Shown here: piece by piece, positions 42,984 to 52,264 of the stretch
How positions within the stretch are numbered: position 1 is the first letter of the stretch
How the letters are laid out: the number at the start of each line of letters is the position of its first letter
Source: Natronomonas aquatica
GTDB lineage: Archaea; Halobacteriota; Halobacteria; Halobacteriales; Haloarculaceae
Assembly (NCBI RefSeq): GCF_024449025.1
Contig: NZ_JAHLKM010000007.1
Span: 12,970-76,969 of the forward strand
Length of the DNA: 64,000 nucleotides
Direction: 5' to 3'
The notes under the pieces: model-generated
What the model was told of the DNA's origin: nothing
Seen by the model: the letters and a program-made list of their open reading frames with translations, nothing else
The model's database searches: none
Made by a program: the position numbers and the translations under genes

Positions 42984-43991
42984 ATGGCCGGAGACGTCTA
43001 TGACCGACCCCTATGTGTGCTGATCGATCAGGACGTCCAGCCCCGCGAACTGTTCGCGGGGACGCTCGATCGGCCAATCGAACTCGACGTCGTCGGCGAT
43101 CTCGACGAGGACTGGCTGATCGAGGCGCTCGAGGGCATCGACGTGCTCGTGACGATATCCCGGCTGTCGGTGACGTACCGCGTCCTCGCGGCGAGTGACG
43201 TATCGATCGTGGCAAAGGTCGGGACCGGGATCGATAACGTCGATCTCGAGGCGGCCGCCGAAGCCGGGACTACGGTCGTGTACACTCCCGGGTTGAACGC
43301 ACTCTCGGTCGCCGAACACGCGGTGACACTTCTGCTCGCAGTCAGCCGAAACCTGCGGCCCGGACGGCTGGCACTGGAGAACGGCCAGTGGCGCGACGAG
43401 CTGCCGAGCGCGATCCCGGTCACCGGCTCCACCTGCGGGATCGTCGGATTCGGGGTCATCGGGTGCCGGGTCGCGCGGCTGCTCGCCGGGTTCGATGCCG
43501 ACGTTTTGGCCCACGATCCCTACGTCCACGAAGTCGATACCGACCTGACCGGAGCAGAACTCGTCGACTTCGAGACGTTGCTCGACTCGGTCGATTCGCT
43601 CGTCGTCGCCGCCGAACCCACCGACGAAACCAGAGGCATGATCGATGCTTCGGTTCTCGAGCGGCTCGACTCGGAGGCCATCCTGGTGAACGTGACTCGC
43701 GGGCCGGTCGTCGATACCGGCGCGATGATCGACGCGCTGGAGGCCGGCGAGATCGCCGGTGCGGGGCTCGACGTCTTCGAAGAGGAGCCCCTCCCCGCCG
43801 ATTCGCCGCTGCTTTCCTTCGAGCAGGTCGTCGCCACGCCCCACATCGGCGGGTCGTCGATACGGGCCCGGTCATCGATCGTCGAGACCCTCGCCGGGCT
43901 CGTCGAGGACCACTTCGAGGGTTGGACGATCCCCGGACGTTTTCTCGCGGCCCGACCCGGGGAGGTCTGTGTCTCGCCGCCGGGGGAGTAA
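42984..43991 (+). CDS. D-isomer-specific 2-hydroxyacid dehydrogenase (SerA-like)
   Basis: 335 residues, ATG at 42984. Rossmann motif GIVGFGVIGCRVA (near 152-164), and catalytic residues Arg in VNVTRGPVVDT (near 234-244), Glu in DVFEEEPLP (near 259-267) and His in TPHIGGSS (near 285-292). Typical single-domain length without the ACT domain of true phosphoglycerate dehydrogenase. The substrate may be another 2-ketoacid such as glyoxylate or hydroxypyruvate. Cytoplasmic. Confidence 0.88.
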   Translation: MAGDVYDRPLCVLIDQDVQPRELFAGTLDRPIELDVVGDLDEDWLIEALEGIDVLVTISRLSVTYRVLAASDVSIVAKVGTGIDNVDLEAAAEAGTTVVYTPGLNALSVAEHAVTLLLAVSRNLRPGRLALENGQWRDELPSAIPVTGSTCGIVGFGVIGCRVARLLAGFDADVLAHDPYVHEVDTDLTGAELVDFETLLDSVDSLVVAAEPTDETRGMIDASVLERLDSEAILVNVTRGPVVDTGAMIDALEAGEIAGAGLDVFEEEPLPADSPLLSFEQVVATPHIGGSSIRARSSIVETLAGLVEDHFEGWTIPGRFLAARPGEVCVSPPGE

Positions 43992-44112
43992 CCCGCCACG
44001 GTAACTCCAGCCCGGAGCACGTTGACCCTCTACGGCGGGAAGTGTTCTCGTTTCGGGACGCGGTCAGGCCGCCGTCCGTCCCTCCGGCGTTTCGGTCGCC
44101 GGGTTCTTTTCT

Positions 44113-45168
44113 TTACCACGTCCCATGGAAGGTATCGAACGATAGGCTCTCGAGCGGTTTCTCGCCGATCGCGATCTCGTACTCACCGGGGGTGAGCATC
44201 GGCTGTTTGAACTGCGGTCCGTCGTCGGTCGTGATCCGCGGACAGCCGGTGTTGACGTAGGCGTCGAACCCGAAGTTCGTCAGCCGGTCTGGTGTGACCT
44301 CGTCCATCGTCAACAGATACGCGTCGTCGTTCTCCTCGACGATCTCCTCGGCGACGTCCCACCGGCCCTGCCCGATCTTCGTACAGAAGATGACGCCCCA
44401 TTCCTCGGATCCCATCGCCCGGTGGACCGCGCCGTAGCGCTGTTTCATGAACTTCTCCGTGTCGGCGATCTTCACGACGTTGTTGACAGGGTCGGCGATG
44501 ATCACCTTCTTCTCGGGGTGTTCCATCGCCAGCCCGAGCGGGTGGAACTTCCCGCCGCCGACATAGAGGATCTGATCGGCGTCTACGTCTGCGGAGGCGT
44601 AGTTACAGCCGAGTACCTGTCCCTCGTGGGTCAGCCGCTCATCGCCACGACGGGTCTCGACGGCGTAGCCACGGTCCTCCAGCCACGAGCGCATCTCGTC
44701 GAACTTGTTCATGTGCTGGGCGGTCGTGACGAGCCCGACGGCCTCTTGCTCATCGGGATCGGACAGCTCCGCGAGCGACTCCTCCATGATCGGCGTCACG
44801 TCGACGTTCGAAAACAGCGGCACGTATATGATCTTCTCCGATTCCTTCATCGGGGAGTGACCGAAGTGGACGAAGACGTCCGTCCGCCGCATCATGTAGG
44901 TATCGAGATCACAGGCGCCGTAACAGGGTTGTCCGGAGATCAGGACGTTCGTATCCGCGGGCAACAGCTCGCGGAGGTCGTCGGCGACCCGGCCGGCGCG
45001 GCGTTTCAACCCTTCGGGGAACTGCAGTCCAACCTTTTTTGCGCTCCGCTCCTCGACAGCCTCGACGATGCGGTCGAGTTCGTAATCCCATGTCCGCTCG
45101 TGTTTGAGCGCCATCCCCGTGTTTCGTAGATCACCCTCGGTCCGTTCGACGTCCGAATCGTGGCTCAT
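44113..45168 (-). CDS. dph2: 2-(3-amino-3-carboxypropyl)histidine synthase
   Basis: 351 residues from the ATG at 45166-45168. The three conserved Cys that bind the 4Fe-4S cluster are visible in QPCYGACD (near 80-87), LGCNYAS (near 187-193) and NTGCPRI (near 310-316). The radical-SAM-like (non-canonical) enzyme starts diphthamide synthesis on aEF-2; Dph5 at 5413-6213 acts next. Length typical for archaea. Confidence 0.95.
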   Translation of the reverse strand: MSHDSDVERTEGDLRNTGMALKHERTWDYELDRIVEAVEERSAKKVGLQFPEGLKRRAGRVADDLRELLPADTNVLISGQPCYGACDLDTYMMRRTDVFVHFGHSPMKESEKIIYVPLFSNVDVTPIMEESLAELSDPDEQEAVGLVTTAQHMNKFDEMRSWLEDRGYAVETRRGDERLTHEGQVLGCNYASADVDADQILYVGGGKFHPLGLAMEHPEKKVIIADPVNNVVKIADTEKFMKQRYGAVHRAMGSEEWGVIFCTKIGQGRWDVAEEIVEENDDAYLLTMDEVTPDRLTNFGFDAYVNTGCPRITTDDGPQFKQPMLTPGEYEIAIGEKPLESLSFDTFHGTW

Positions 45169-45283
45169 TAGATCCAGTTGGGTGCCGCAGCGTAAAACGG
45201 CCGCGCTTCAGGGCCACACTTTCCAGGAACACCGTGACTCCCCGGTACGAATCCTTTTGATTTCTCCTGCCGTTTCCCCGTCT

Positions 45284-45613
45284 ATGAGTGCAGCGCCGAC
45301 CGCCGACCGTCTTTTCGGTGCGGTGTTCGAGGGAACCCTCGACGCGCTGCTTTTGGCTGACGATGACGGGGCATATGTCGATGCGAACGAGGCCGCGACC
45401 GATCTGTTCGGCTCTTCACGCGAGGTGCTGCCCGGGCGGTCGATCGCCGAGTTCTATCTCCATCGCCCCGACGGGCAGATCCGGACCGACGAGTTCGTCG
45501 CCAGTATCGACATCCTCCCGGGGACCCACCTGTCGGTGCTCAGAGACGTCACCGAACGGGACGAAGCGAACGCCGAATCCGTCGGAGTTCCGGACAGGAT
45601 GGGATTGATATAG
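45284..45613 (+). CDS. PAS-domain protein
   Basis: 109 residues from the ATG at 45284. A single PAS domain: LDALLLADDDGAYVDANEAATDLFG (near 19-43), then LPGRSIAEFY and a C-terminal LSVLRDVTERDEA typical of PAS-to-effector linkers, but no output domain follows before the stop. Stand-alone sensor or truncated signal protein. Partner unknown. Confidence 0.8.
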   Translation: MSAAPTADRLFGAVFEGTLDALLLADDDGAYVDANEAATDLFGSSREVLPGRSIAEFYLHRPDGQIRTDEFVASIDILPGTHLSVLRDVTERDEANAESVGVPDRMGLI

Positions 45614-45679
45614 CGGCGGAGGATTTATTCTCCCGGGCGAACCGTCCGCCTTTTAATGGCTCCGGTCGCAGTGATCGCC

Positions 45680-46507
45680 ATGACCGTTCATTCGGACTGG
45701 GGAGATTGGCTGCCGCGAGCTGTCGCCGACGCCGATCCTGACGGCCTCGCCCTGTGGTATCTCGGCTGTAATGGCTTTATTCTGAAAGCCGCCGACGGGA
45801 CGACCGTCTTCATCGATCCGTATCTCGGGACCGGCGATCCGCCGCGAACCGTCCGGATGATCCCGATCCCCTTTGCCCCTGAAGACGTCGTCGACGCCGA
45901 CGCCGTGCTCGCGACCCACGAACACACCGACCACACACACGGGCCCTCGCAGGCGCCGATCCTCGAGAGGACGGACGCGACTTTCTACGGTCCGGACGCC
46001 GCCGTCGATATCGCCGACGGTTGGATCGACGGGTACGGCCTCGACGCCGACGACATCGTCGGCATAGCCGAGGGGGAGACGTTCGATGTCGGCTCGCTTT
46101 CGATCCACGTCGAGCCGGCGTACGATCCCGACGCCGAGACTCCGGTCTCGTATGTCGTCGAACACGACGCGGGGACGTTCTTTCACGGCGGCGACGCACG
46201 CCCCAGCGAATCCTTCGAGGCGGTCGGTACGCGATACGATATCGATCTCACCGTCGGCGCGTTCGGCTCCTCGGGTATGATCCCCGACAAGGAGACCAGA
46301 GAGCCCGCCTACACGAAGTGGTATGCCGACGAAAACGCCGTCGCAGAGGCGGCGAACCAGCTCCGGGCCGACCGGCTGGTGCCGACACACTGGGACGTCT
46401 GGAAGGGACTCACTGCCGATCCCTGTGCTATCCGGGACCATATTCGGGGATTCGATCACCCTCGCCGGCTCGAGATCCTCGAGATCGGGGATCGGACGGA
46501 CCTCTGA
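45680..46507 (+). CDS. MBL-fold hydrolase, UlaG-like
   Basis: 275 residues from the ATG at 45680; an ATG at 45656 is also in frame, but a TTTTAA box at 45650-45655 is correctly spaced for 45680. Metal ligands: HEHTDHTH (near 81-88), GGDAR with Asp (near 168-172) and PTHWDVWKG near the C-terminus (near 235-243). Similar to L-ascorbate-6-phosphate lactonase UlaG and related phospholactonases. Substrate uncertain; no ascorbate pathway genes adjacent. Confidence 0.82.
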   Translation: MTVHSDWGDWLPRAVADADPDGLALWYLGCNGFILKAADGTTVFIDPYLGTGDPPRTVRMIPIPFAPEDVVDADAVLATHEHTDHTHGPSQAPILERTDATFYGPDAAVDIADGWIDGYGLDADDIVGIAEGETFDVGSLSIHVEPAYDPDAETPVSYVVEHDAGTFFHGGDARPSESFEAVGTRYDIDLTVGAFGSSGMIPDKETREPAYTKWYADENAVAEAANQLRADRLVPTHWDVWKGLTADPCAIRDHIRGFDHPRRLEILEIGDRTDL

Positions 46508-46660
46508 TCCGCCGCCGACGGTTTCCCACCGGGTACGTAACGTGTTTCCGGATCGAACGCCGAAGTATCGCCGCTCCCGACGGCCTGAGTCCCTTCAGCG
46601 ACCGACTCGGCTGTCCGACCTGTCGCGTAACTTTATTTATGACCGATCGAATTACTCTGT

Positions 46661-48061
46661 ATGACCGACGCCGACCCCGAGGAGATCGCGACGGTGGCCA
46701 GCGATGGCGTCACCGTCGAGAAGTCGTTCGAACCGGACGATTTCCCCGTCCCGGCGATCGCTTTTCGGATCCGTTCGGAGCGCGATACCGACGTTTCCGT
46801 CCGGCTCGCCGACGTCGTCCCGGACGATGTCGCGCCCGAGAACATCGGCTTCCACCCGAAGTACGGCGCGGAGTTTTGGGATGTCGAGGACGGACGGATC
46901 GTCTTCCAGCGGACCCTCGCCCCTGGAGAGGAGTACACGACCGTCTACGGACTCCGCGGCGGGGACGCCGACACTGCGGCCAAGTTTATGAGCGAGCCGA
47001 CGCTCGAGTCCGTCGATCCCCCGCGAGGTGCCGGCGACGAGAGCGACATCGACGCCGCCCTCGATGCCGCCGAGATCGGCGACGTAACGCCGCCGGATCG
47101 CGATTCCGCCGAACTGGCTCTCTCCGGCGAGACGCCGCCCGCCGAGCCCGTCGGATCGACCAACGGCTCCGTTGACGCCCCGGACGTGCTCGGAATCGAC
47201 GACGCGACCGAAGCCGAATCCCGGTCCGAGTCGGCGCCGCCGACAGCTGATGCCCCCGAGGAACGTATCGAGGAGGCCGACACCGGCTCCGGTGGGACCG
47301 ACAAAGGATCGGTTGACAAGTCGCCAACACACGCCGATTCCCCGGCGGGTGCAGAACCCCGGAGCGAACAGGGCTCTCTGGTTTCGGAGCTAGCTTCGGA
47401 GATCCGGGAAGGGGATGTCGACGATGACGATCTCATGGATCTCCGTGACGCCCTCGGGCTCGATCTCGCCAGCGCGAGCGTCGAGGCGCGGATCGAACAT
47501 CTCCAGTCCAGTGTCTCGGACCTGGAGGCTTACACCGACGCGATGGAGGAGTTCATCGACGAAGAGGGCGACGCCCGAACGCTCATCGCCGAAGCCAGGG
47601 ACGGCTATGAGGAGACAACCGACCGGCTTGAGGAACTCGAGACGGAACTCGAGGGGCTCCGTTCGGACCTCGATAGACGCCTCGATTCGATCGACGAACG
47701 GATCGAAGAGACCATCGACGGGGAACTGACGGCGATACGGGCCGATATCGAGTCGGTCGAAGAGCGGATCGATACCGAAGCGGACGAACGGATTGACCTC
47801 GAATCCGACATCGAAGCCCTCTCGACGGAACTCGCGGAAGTCGCGGAGATGCGGGATCGGCTGACGAACGCCCTGAGCGGGCTCTCTGGTGGAGCCCCAT
47901 CGGACGATGCCGTCGACGTGACTGCCGATAGCGACGTGGTTGGCGACACTGATGCCGCCGCCACCGACGAACCGCCTGCCGATCCGGGTTCGCCAACGGA
48001 AGAAAGCGGAACGGAGGAGACGGAGACCACCGTCGACGGCGAGAGAGCCGACGAGGACTGA
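46661..48061 (+). CDS. Acidic coiled-coil protein
   Basis: 466 residues, ATG at 46661 with a TTTATTTA box about 25-33 bp upstream. A beta-rich N-terminal domain (1-110; ENIGFHPKYGAEFWDVEDG), an acidic linker of about 140 residues, then a long coiled coil (near 268-412: ...ARIEHLQSSVSDLEAYTDAM..., RLEELETELEGLRSDLDRRLDSIDERIEETIDG) and an acidic tail. No signal peptide or membrane segment. Possibly a cytoskeletal or adaptor protein; probably functionally linked to the HisG-like gene 48 bp downstream. Confidence 0.8.
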   Translation: MTDADPEEIATVASDGVTVEKSFEPDDFPVPAIAFRIRSERDTDVSVRLADVVPDDVAPENIGFHPKYGAEFWDVEDGRIVFQRTLAPGEEYTTVYGLRGGDADTAAKFMSEPTLESVDPPRGAGDESDIDAALDAAEIGDVTPPDRDSAELALSGETPPAEPVGSTNGSVDAPDVLGIDDATEAESRSESAPPTADAPEERIEEADTGSGGTDKGSVDKSPTHADSPAGAEPRSEQGSLVSELASEIREGDVDDDDLMDLRDALGLDLASASVEARIEHLQSSVSDLEAYTDAMEEFIDEEGDARTLIAEARDGYEETTDRLEELETELEGLRSDLDRRLDSIDERIEETIDGELTAIRADIESVEERIDTEADERIDLESDIEALSTELAEVAEMRDRLTNALSGLSGGAPSDDAVDVTADSDVVGDTDAAATDEPPADPGSPTEESGTEETETTVDGERADED

Positions 48062-48109
48062 GCGATACAAACCAGTCCGGTTTTATTTACGGCCCGTCTC
48101 GTTCCGGTA

Positions 48110-48982
48110 ATGACGACGATTCGCGTCGCCGTTCCGCGAAAGGGCCGGCCCCTCGAGGTGGTTCTGGATCGGCTCGCGGCCGTCGCCGGTATCGAAGAAC
48201 TGGCCGATACGATCATCTCTACGCTCCGTTACGAGAAGGCCGTCACGAAAGACCGACAGACTGCCGGCGAGGACGTATACGATCGGCTCCTTACCTACAG
48301 CGGTACCGACCGGTACACCCCGGAGTATACCCTGTTACGCGATACCCGGCCGGGATACCCCCGACGGATTGTTTTCGACTCGTTGTGTGTCGATCTCGGT
48401 GAGTACGACCTCCAGCTCGTCGGTCGCGAGGAACCGTTCCGGGCGCTCCGGAAACACGCGTTCGCGTTGGGGTTCGACAGCGCCGATCTCGTTCTCGAGG
48501 AGGTCGTCGGTATCGAATCCGAACCGCTGTCCTCTCTCGATCAACTTAACGACCGGATCGATCCCCACGACACCGACGTCCGCGTCGTCGAGGGGCTCGG
48601 GGACACTGTCGATCACACGCTGCTTTCGACGCCGGACGTCGCCACTGCCCCCGATCGGTCGTTCCTCACGGATTACGAGGGACCGCTCTGTATCTCGCCC
48701 CGATACGAACGACTGGTTCGGGCGGTCCTCGGCTCCGACGTGATGGAGGGGATCTCGTTCCGGTATCCCGGCGGTCGCGAAGAGGAAGCCGCCATCGCCT
48801 CGGTCGGCATCGGGGTCTATCTCGCCGTCACCGGCTCGACCGCCCGCGATCACGGCCTCGAAGTCGGGGAACGGCTCTTCCCGAGCGAGACGGTCCTATT
48901 GGAGAACCCCGCCGAACGCAACGATGCCGTCACGAGCGTCGTCGATCTGCTTCGCGGCGAGATCAGCGCGGCGGCCCGGTAG
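48110..48982 (+). CDS. HisG-like (ATP phosphoribosyltransferase-fold) protein, probably non-catalytic
   Basis: 290 residues. The start IRVAVPRKGRPLE mirrors HisG 'RIAIPNKGRL'. The middle holds YDLQLVGREEPF and LGFDSADLVLEE, and the C-terminal part has VYLAVTGSTARDHGLEVGERLFPSETVLLENP, parallel to the HisG PRPP-loop and 'LESSARLIANP' end. The acidic residue that normally precedes the TG of the PRPP loop is absent (T241-G242 preceded by Val/Ala). I infer a paralogue that has lost or altered catalysis and may bind a nucleotide. It follows the coiled-coil gene and probably acts with it. Assignment is by motif parallels. Confidence 0.55.
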   Translation: MTTIRVAVPRKGRPLEVVLDRLAAVAGIEELADTIISTLRYEKAVTKDRQTAGEDVYDRLLTYSGTDRYTPEYTLLRDTRPGYPRRIVFDSLCVDLGEYDLQLVGREEPFRALRKHAFALGFDSADLVLEEVVGIESEPLSSLDQLNDRIDPHDTDVRVVEGLGDTVDHTLLSTPDVATAPDRSFLTDYEGPLCISPRYERLVRAVLGSDVMEGISFRYPGGREEEAAIASVGIGVYLAVTGSTARDHGLEVGERLFPSETVLLENPAERNDAVTSVVDLLRGEISAAAR

Positions 48983-49154
48983 CCTTCGGCTCGTCGGCCT
49001 GTCCCTCGCGGTCCTGTGTTCTTTGATCCAAGCGATAGCTACCGTCTCCGCCCGGCGATTTGATATAGCGTTATACAGTTTATGCGAACGAAATAAAACG
49101 GAATTTTCTGCCTCGGTGTGAAGTCGATTCCCGAAAACGACCGCTTCAGTTCAC

Positions 49155-50189
49155 TCAGAGCAACCGGTATATGCTCGCCTCGTAGGTGCTCCGCACCCTG
49201 TCACCCCAGTTGTGGGTGTAGGTGTCGATGATGTCTGTAGCGACGTCCCCACGGAGGTACTTCACGATCCCCCGATCTCCCGTCCGATCCCTGAGATGTG
49301 TCGTAAAGAAGTGCCTGAAGTAATGGGGGGTGACGTTCTCGGCGGCGTCGCCGCCTGTCCGGTACCAGCCGCGTTCGCTCGCCCGCTTTGTGACGACATT
49401 TCGGACCATCGACGGTGTCAGACGCCGTCCCCACTCGTCAGTCGAAACGAAAAGCGGCGACGCCGTTGTCGTCGTATCGGGGCGTATCGCTAGCCACGCC
49501 TTCAGCAGGCGTTTCAGCTCGGTATCGACCGGAATCACCGTCGAACGCTTCCGTTTGTTCGATGCGGACCGCTCTTGGCCGTTGTATTCTTCCCCCCGCG
49601 TCGGCTCGCTTGGAACGTATAGAGAGTCCGGCCGGCCGTCCAAGGCCCCACGGTGGGCGGTCGAGTAGGCCGAACGGACGTCGCTGTCGTCGAGATAGAG
49701 GTCCCGGAGATCGAGGTTACAGCACTCCCCGACCCTGATTCCCGTCTTCAGAAGCGTCCCGATCACCGCCCGTTCGAGCGGATGACCCACGTCACTGAGA
49801 AACGACCGCATCTCCGGAACGGAGATCTCCCGGCGTGTCGGATCCGTCTGGATCGATTCGTCCATCTCCTCGGTGACGAGCGCCATCGGGTTGGCCTCGA
49901 ATGCCCCCACCTGGCTCATGTAAGCGTAAAACCGATGAACGTAGGCGGCGTACGATGCCACAGTACTGCCGGCGTGGTCGGCCCGAAGCGTGTGGACCCA
50001 CGTCATGCAGTCTCGTCGATCCGCTTCGGCGAGCGTCGTCTCACGCTCCTGCAGGAACGACTCGAAGCCGCGCAACACACGTTCGTATGCGGATCGGGTT
50101 CGTTCGGTCCGCCCGTGAAACGTCATCTCCTGAAGGAAGTACGCGATCGTATCCTCGCCCGATGTCCCGCGTTCCACCTCAGCGTTCAT
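49155..50189 (-). CDS. Tyrosine recombinase/integrase (XerC-like)
   Basis: 344 residues. N-terminal SAM-like DNA-binding domain (TRSAYERVLRGFESFL near 19-34), then the catalytic domain with Arg in KTGIRVGECCN (near 148-158), HYFRHFF (HxxR, near 298-304) and the nucleophile Tyr in DIIDTYTHNW (near 325-334). Usual length for haloarchaeal integrase-like recombinases. Overlaps the upstream DUF5805-like gene by 11 bp, so co-translated. It could be chromosomal (dimer resolution) or from an integrated element; no tRNA is next to it. Confidence 0.92.
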   Translation of the reverse strand: MNAEVERGTSGEDTIAYFLQEMTFHGRTERTRSAYERVLRGFESFLQERETTLAEADRRDCMTWVHTLRADHAGSTVASYAAYVHRFYAYMSQVGAFEANPMALVTEEMDESIQTDPTRREISVPEMRSFLSDVGHPLERAVIGTLLKTGIRVGECCNLDLRDLYLDDSDVRSAYSTAHRGALDGRPDSLYVPSEPTRGEEYNGQERSASNKRKRSTVIPVDTELKRLLKAWLAIRPDTTTTASPLFVSTDEWGRRLTPSMVRNVVTKRASERGWYRTGGDAAENVTPHYFRHFFTTHLRDRTGDRGIVKYLRGDVATDIIDTYTHNWGDRVRSTYEASIYRLL

Positions 50190-50595
50190 CGTCCACCACC
50201 GTGTACCCGCCGTGGCGGCCGCTGTATCTGATCCGGTCGTTCGCCTGGAGTTCGTCGAGAGTCTCTTCGAGCCGTTCTTCGATGTCGTCTGTCACTCCGG
50301 CGAGCAGCGTGTCCCAGTCGGCGAACTCCGACTCGCGAAGAACGTCGAGTACGCGCTCTTTGAGCCCTCCGACCCCTGGGGTTGCGTCCCCCAGACCGGC
50401 CTGGTCGGTATTCTCGCCATCAGTATTTAAATCATCGCCGTCGGTATATAATTCGAATCCGCGCCGTCCCGCCTGTACCATCGTCCGGACGAATTCCGCC
50501 TGGCTCATGTCGAGCGCTTCGGCATCCGTCCGCCAACGATTCCGTTGGCTCTCGGGCACGTACGTTTGTACCGAGACACGTTCGTCGCTACTCAT
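50179..50595 (-). CDS. Recombinase partner, DUF5805-like
   Basis: 138 residues from the ATG at 50593-50595. The N-terminal VSVQTYVPESQRNRWRTDAEALDMSQAEFVRTMVQAGRRGF resembles the ribbon-helix-helix-like start of a haloarchaeal family often found beside integrases. The C-terminal 60 residues contain a winged-helix-like segment (LAGVTDDIEERLEETLDELQANDRIRYSG). Probably binds DNA and regulates or directs the recombinase. Encoded immediately upstream with an 11-bp overlap. Confidence 0.75.
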   Translation of the reverse strand: MSSDERVSVQTYVPESQRNRWRTDAEALDMSQAEFVRTMVQAGRRGFELYTDGDDLNTDGENTDQAGLGDATPGVGGLKERVLDVLRESEFADWDTLLAGVTDDIEERLEETLDELQANDRIRYSGRHGGYTVVDDER

Positions 50596-52264
50596 GTACA
50601 GGCCTTCGGAACGTCAGCATATCAAAGTACGTCAGACACGGCGATAAAGGCCCTTATCTCTCGAGTTACATCCCTTCTCTCGCTAAATCCGGCTTATATC
50701 AATACTTCTAGGTTAGGTATGATAGCGATTACTTCATGAATATTCATATACAGATCGGGCAGGAGATCGGATTTTGTGTTCCGGTGGTGAGTGTCGACCC
50801 CGTGTTCGGTTTCTGGCCGGAAAGCAACCAAGACCGGATTGAAAATTCAGATCGTATCGGCGAGGTGATCAGATCGTTTTTGCTCGAGTCGGATCGTATC
50901 ATCAAAGCGTATAGTGTTCAAGTGACTCACAGGTATCGAGCTATTCACCGTTTCGATGGTGCGTCTGTCAGATCGCTCCATAGAGTCGTGTACATCCTTG
51001 TACGCTCCCCCGCAGAGAATTGTAGGTATAAATCCGACAAACCCATTCCGAGCCGTCATTACCATCCGAAGCATCACCACGTAGCGCTTCGAATTGAAAC
51101 CATGTTGGATAAAATCGCAAGACAGCAGCTCAACAACAGTATACTACGCATGAGCGGTCTTCGTATTGTCCTGTCCGCATCGATGGTCCGACTGCTCTCC
51201 TAACTGCTCCTATACGTGTGATAAGCATTCCCTCGGTTGTGCGAGTGACAGTATGGCAGTTGTATAAAATACCGGAAACGGTATTCTGCTGTCCTTTCCT
51301 CGTTCCCACTCGATCGATAAGGTCTACGGTAGGGAAAGTCCTCCGAAGCCAGTCCTCCTAGCCGATCCGGTATTGACTCCGGGATCAGTCTTTATTAGCG
51401 TCTTTCGTCGGGACAGTCATGGAAAGAGCGTTTTGACGATTCGGATCTGTTCGTTCCGATATCCCCTCACTCGGGCAGAAAAATCGCGCGGTGTCGGTCG
51501 ATTTGGGTTCTGGTCCGCCGTCCGACTGTCTCTCCCCCAATATATAAATCATATGCTGCTATATCAATACTGCTGCGGCAGTTCGTTCGTCAGGCGGGGA
51601 CGACAACCGTCGTTTCAGCTGGCATCCTTGACAGGCGGATACGACTGGGAGCCTCGAGGGCCTCACACGCTGGCAGCGTTTCGTTTCCCCCGAGTCTGAG
51701 GAAGGCCCGTATCTGATAGTAGCCGAATCTGACCGAGGTGGTTAAGCACTGGATAACCGAGGTATTCACTATCCTACCTTTCTACATATATTTGTTCTGT
51801 AATCTTGGCTTAGGTATATTCGGTATTAACAATATTCGCTAAATTATCTAATTAGTGTATATTATACTGGCTGATACAAAGCTATTTCAGCTTATATTTC
51901 AGATATATTCTGAACTATCCTTGTATTGACTCTATACAATAAAACGCCAGAAGATCTATGTAGTATGAAAAGTCGAAAAATCGTATCGTTTGCATGGACT
52001 TATAATCCGTCCGTTGCCAGATCTCCTCTGGCGTGGAATGACTTTGAGTATAATAATTTTGATATATAAATCAAATATACTACTCATAATACACATACTT
52101 TTACACAGATACAAACATCGGACTCCATCACTGAAACGGGTACCCGCGTTTCATAATATCCCGTCATTACGCCCGCTGAGGCCCGTCTCCCCATAGCTGA
52201 TAAACACTGTCGCATATGTAGGGTAGCTTTTATCAGACTCCATTTCTACTGGACACGTGAGACG
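50596..52264. other. AT-rich region without recognisable genes
   Basis: Nearly 1.7 kb between the recombinase operon and the SMC-like gene. The left half (to about 51.7 kb) has intermediate GC and short open frames on both strands without haloarchaeal character; the right half (51.7-52.2 kb) is very AT-rich with many TATAT runs. Just before the SMC-like gene an 8-bp inverted repeat CTGATAAA/TTTATCAG occurs near 52197-52234. No RNA gene, CRISPR or transposase seen. Could be an att site, decayed element or regulatory/origin-type DNA. Confidence 0.5.

Noticed and set aside
50736-51203. 155-codon open frame in the AT-rich region
   Set aside because: Not acidic, no haloarchaeal codon pattern, no promoter or homologous motif; likely chance in lower-GC DNA.
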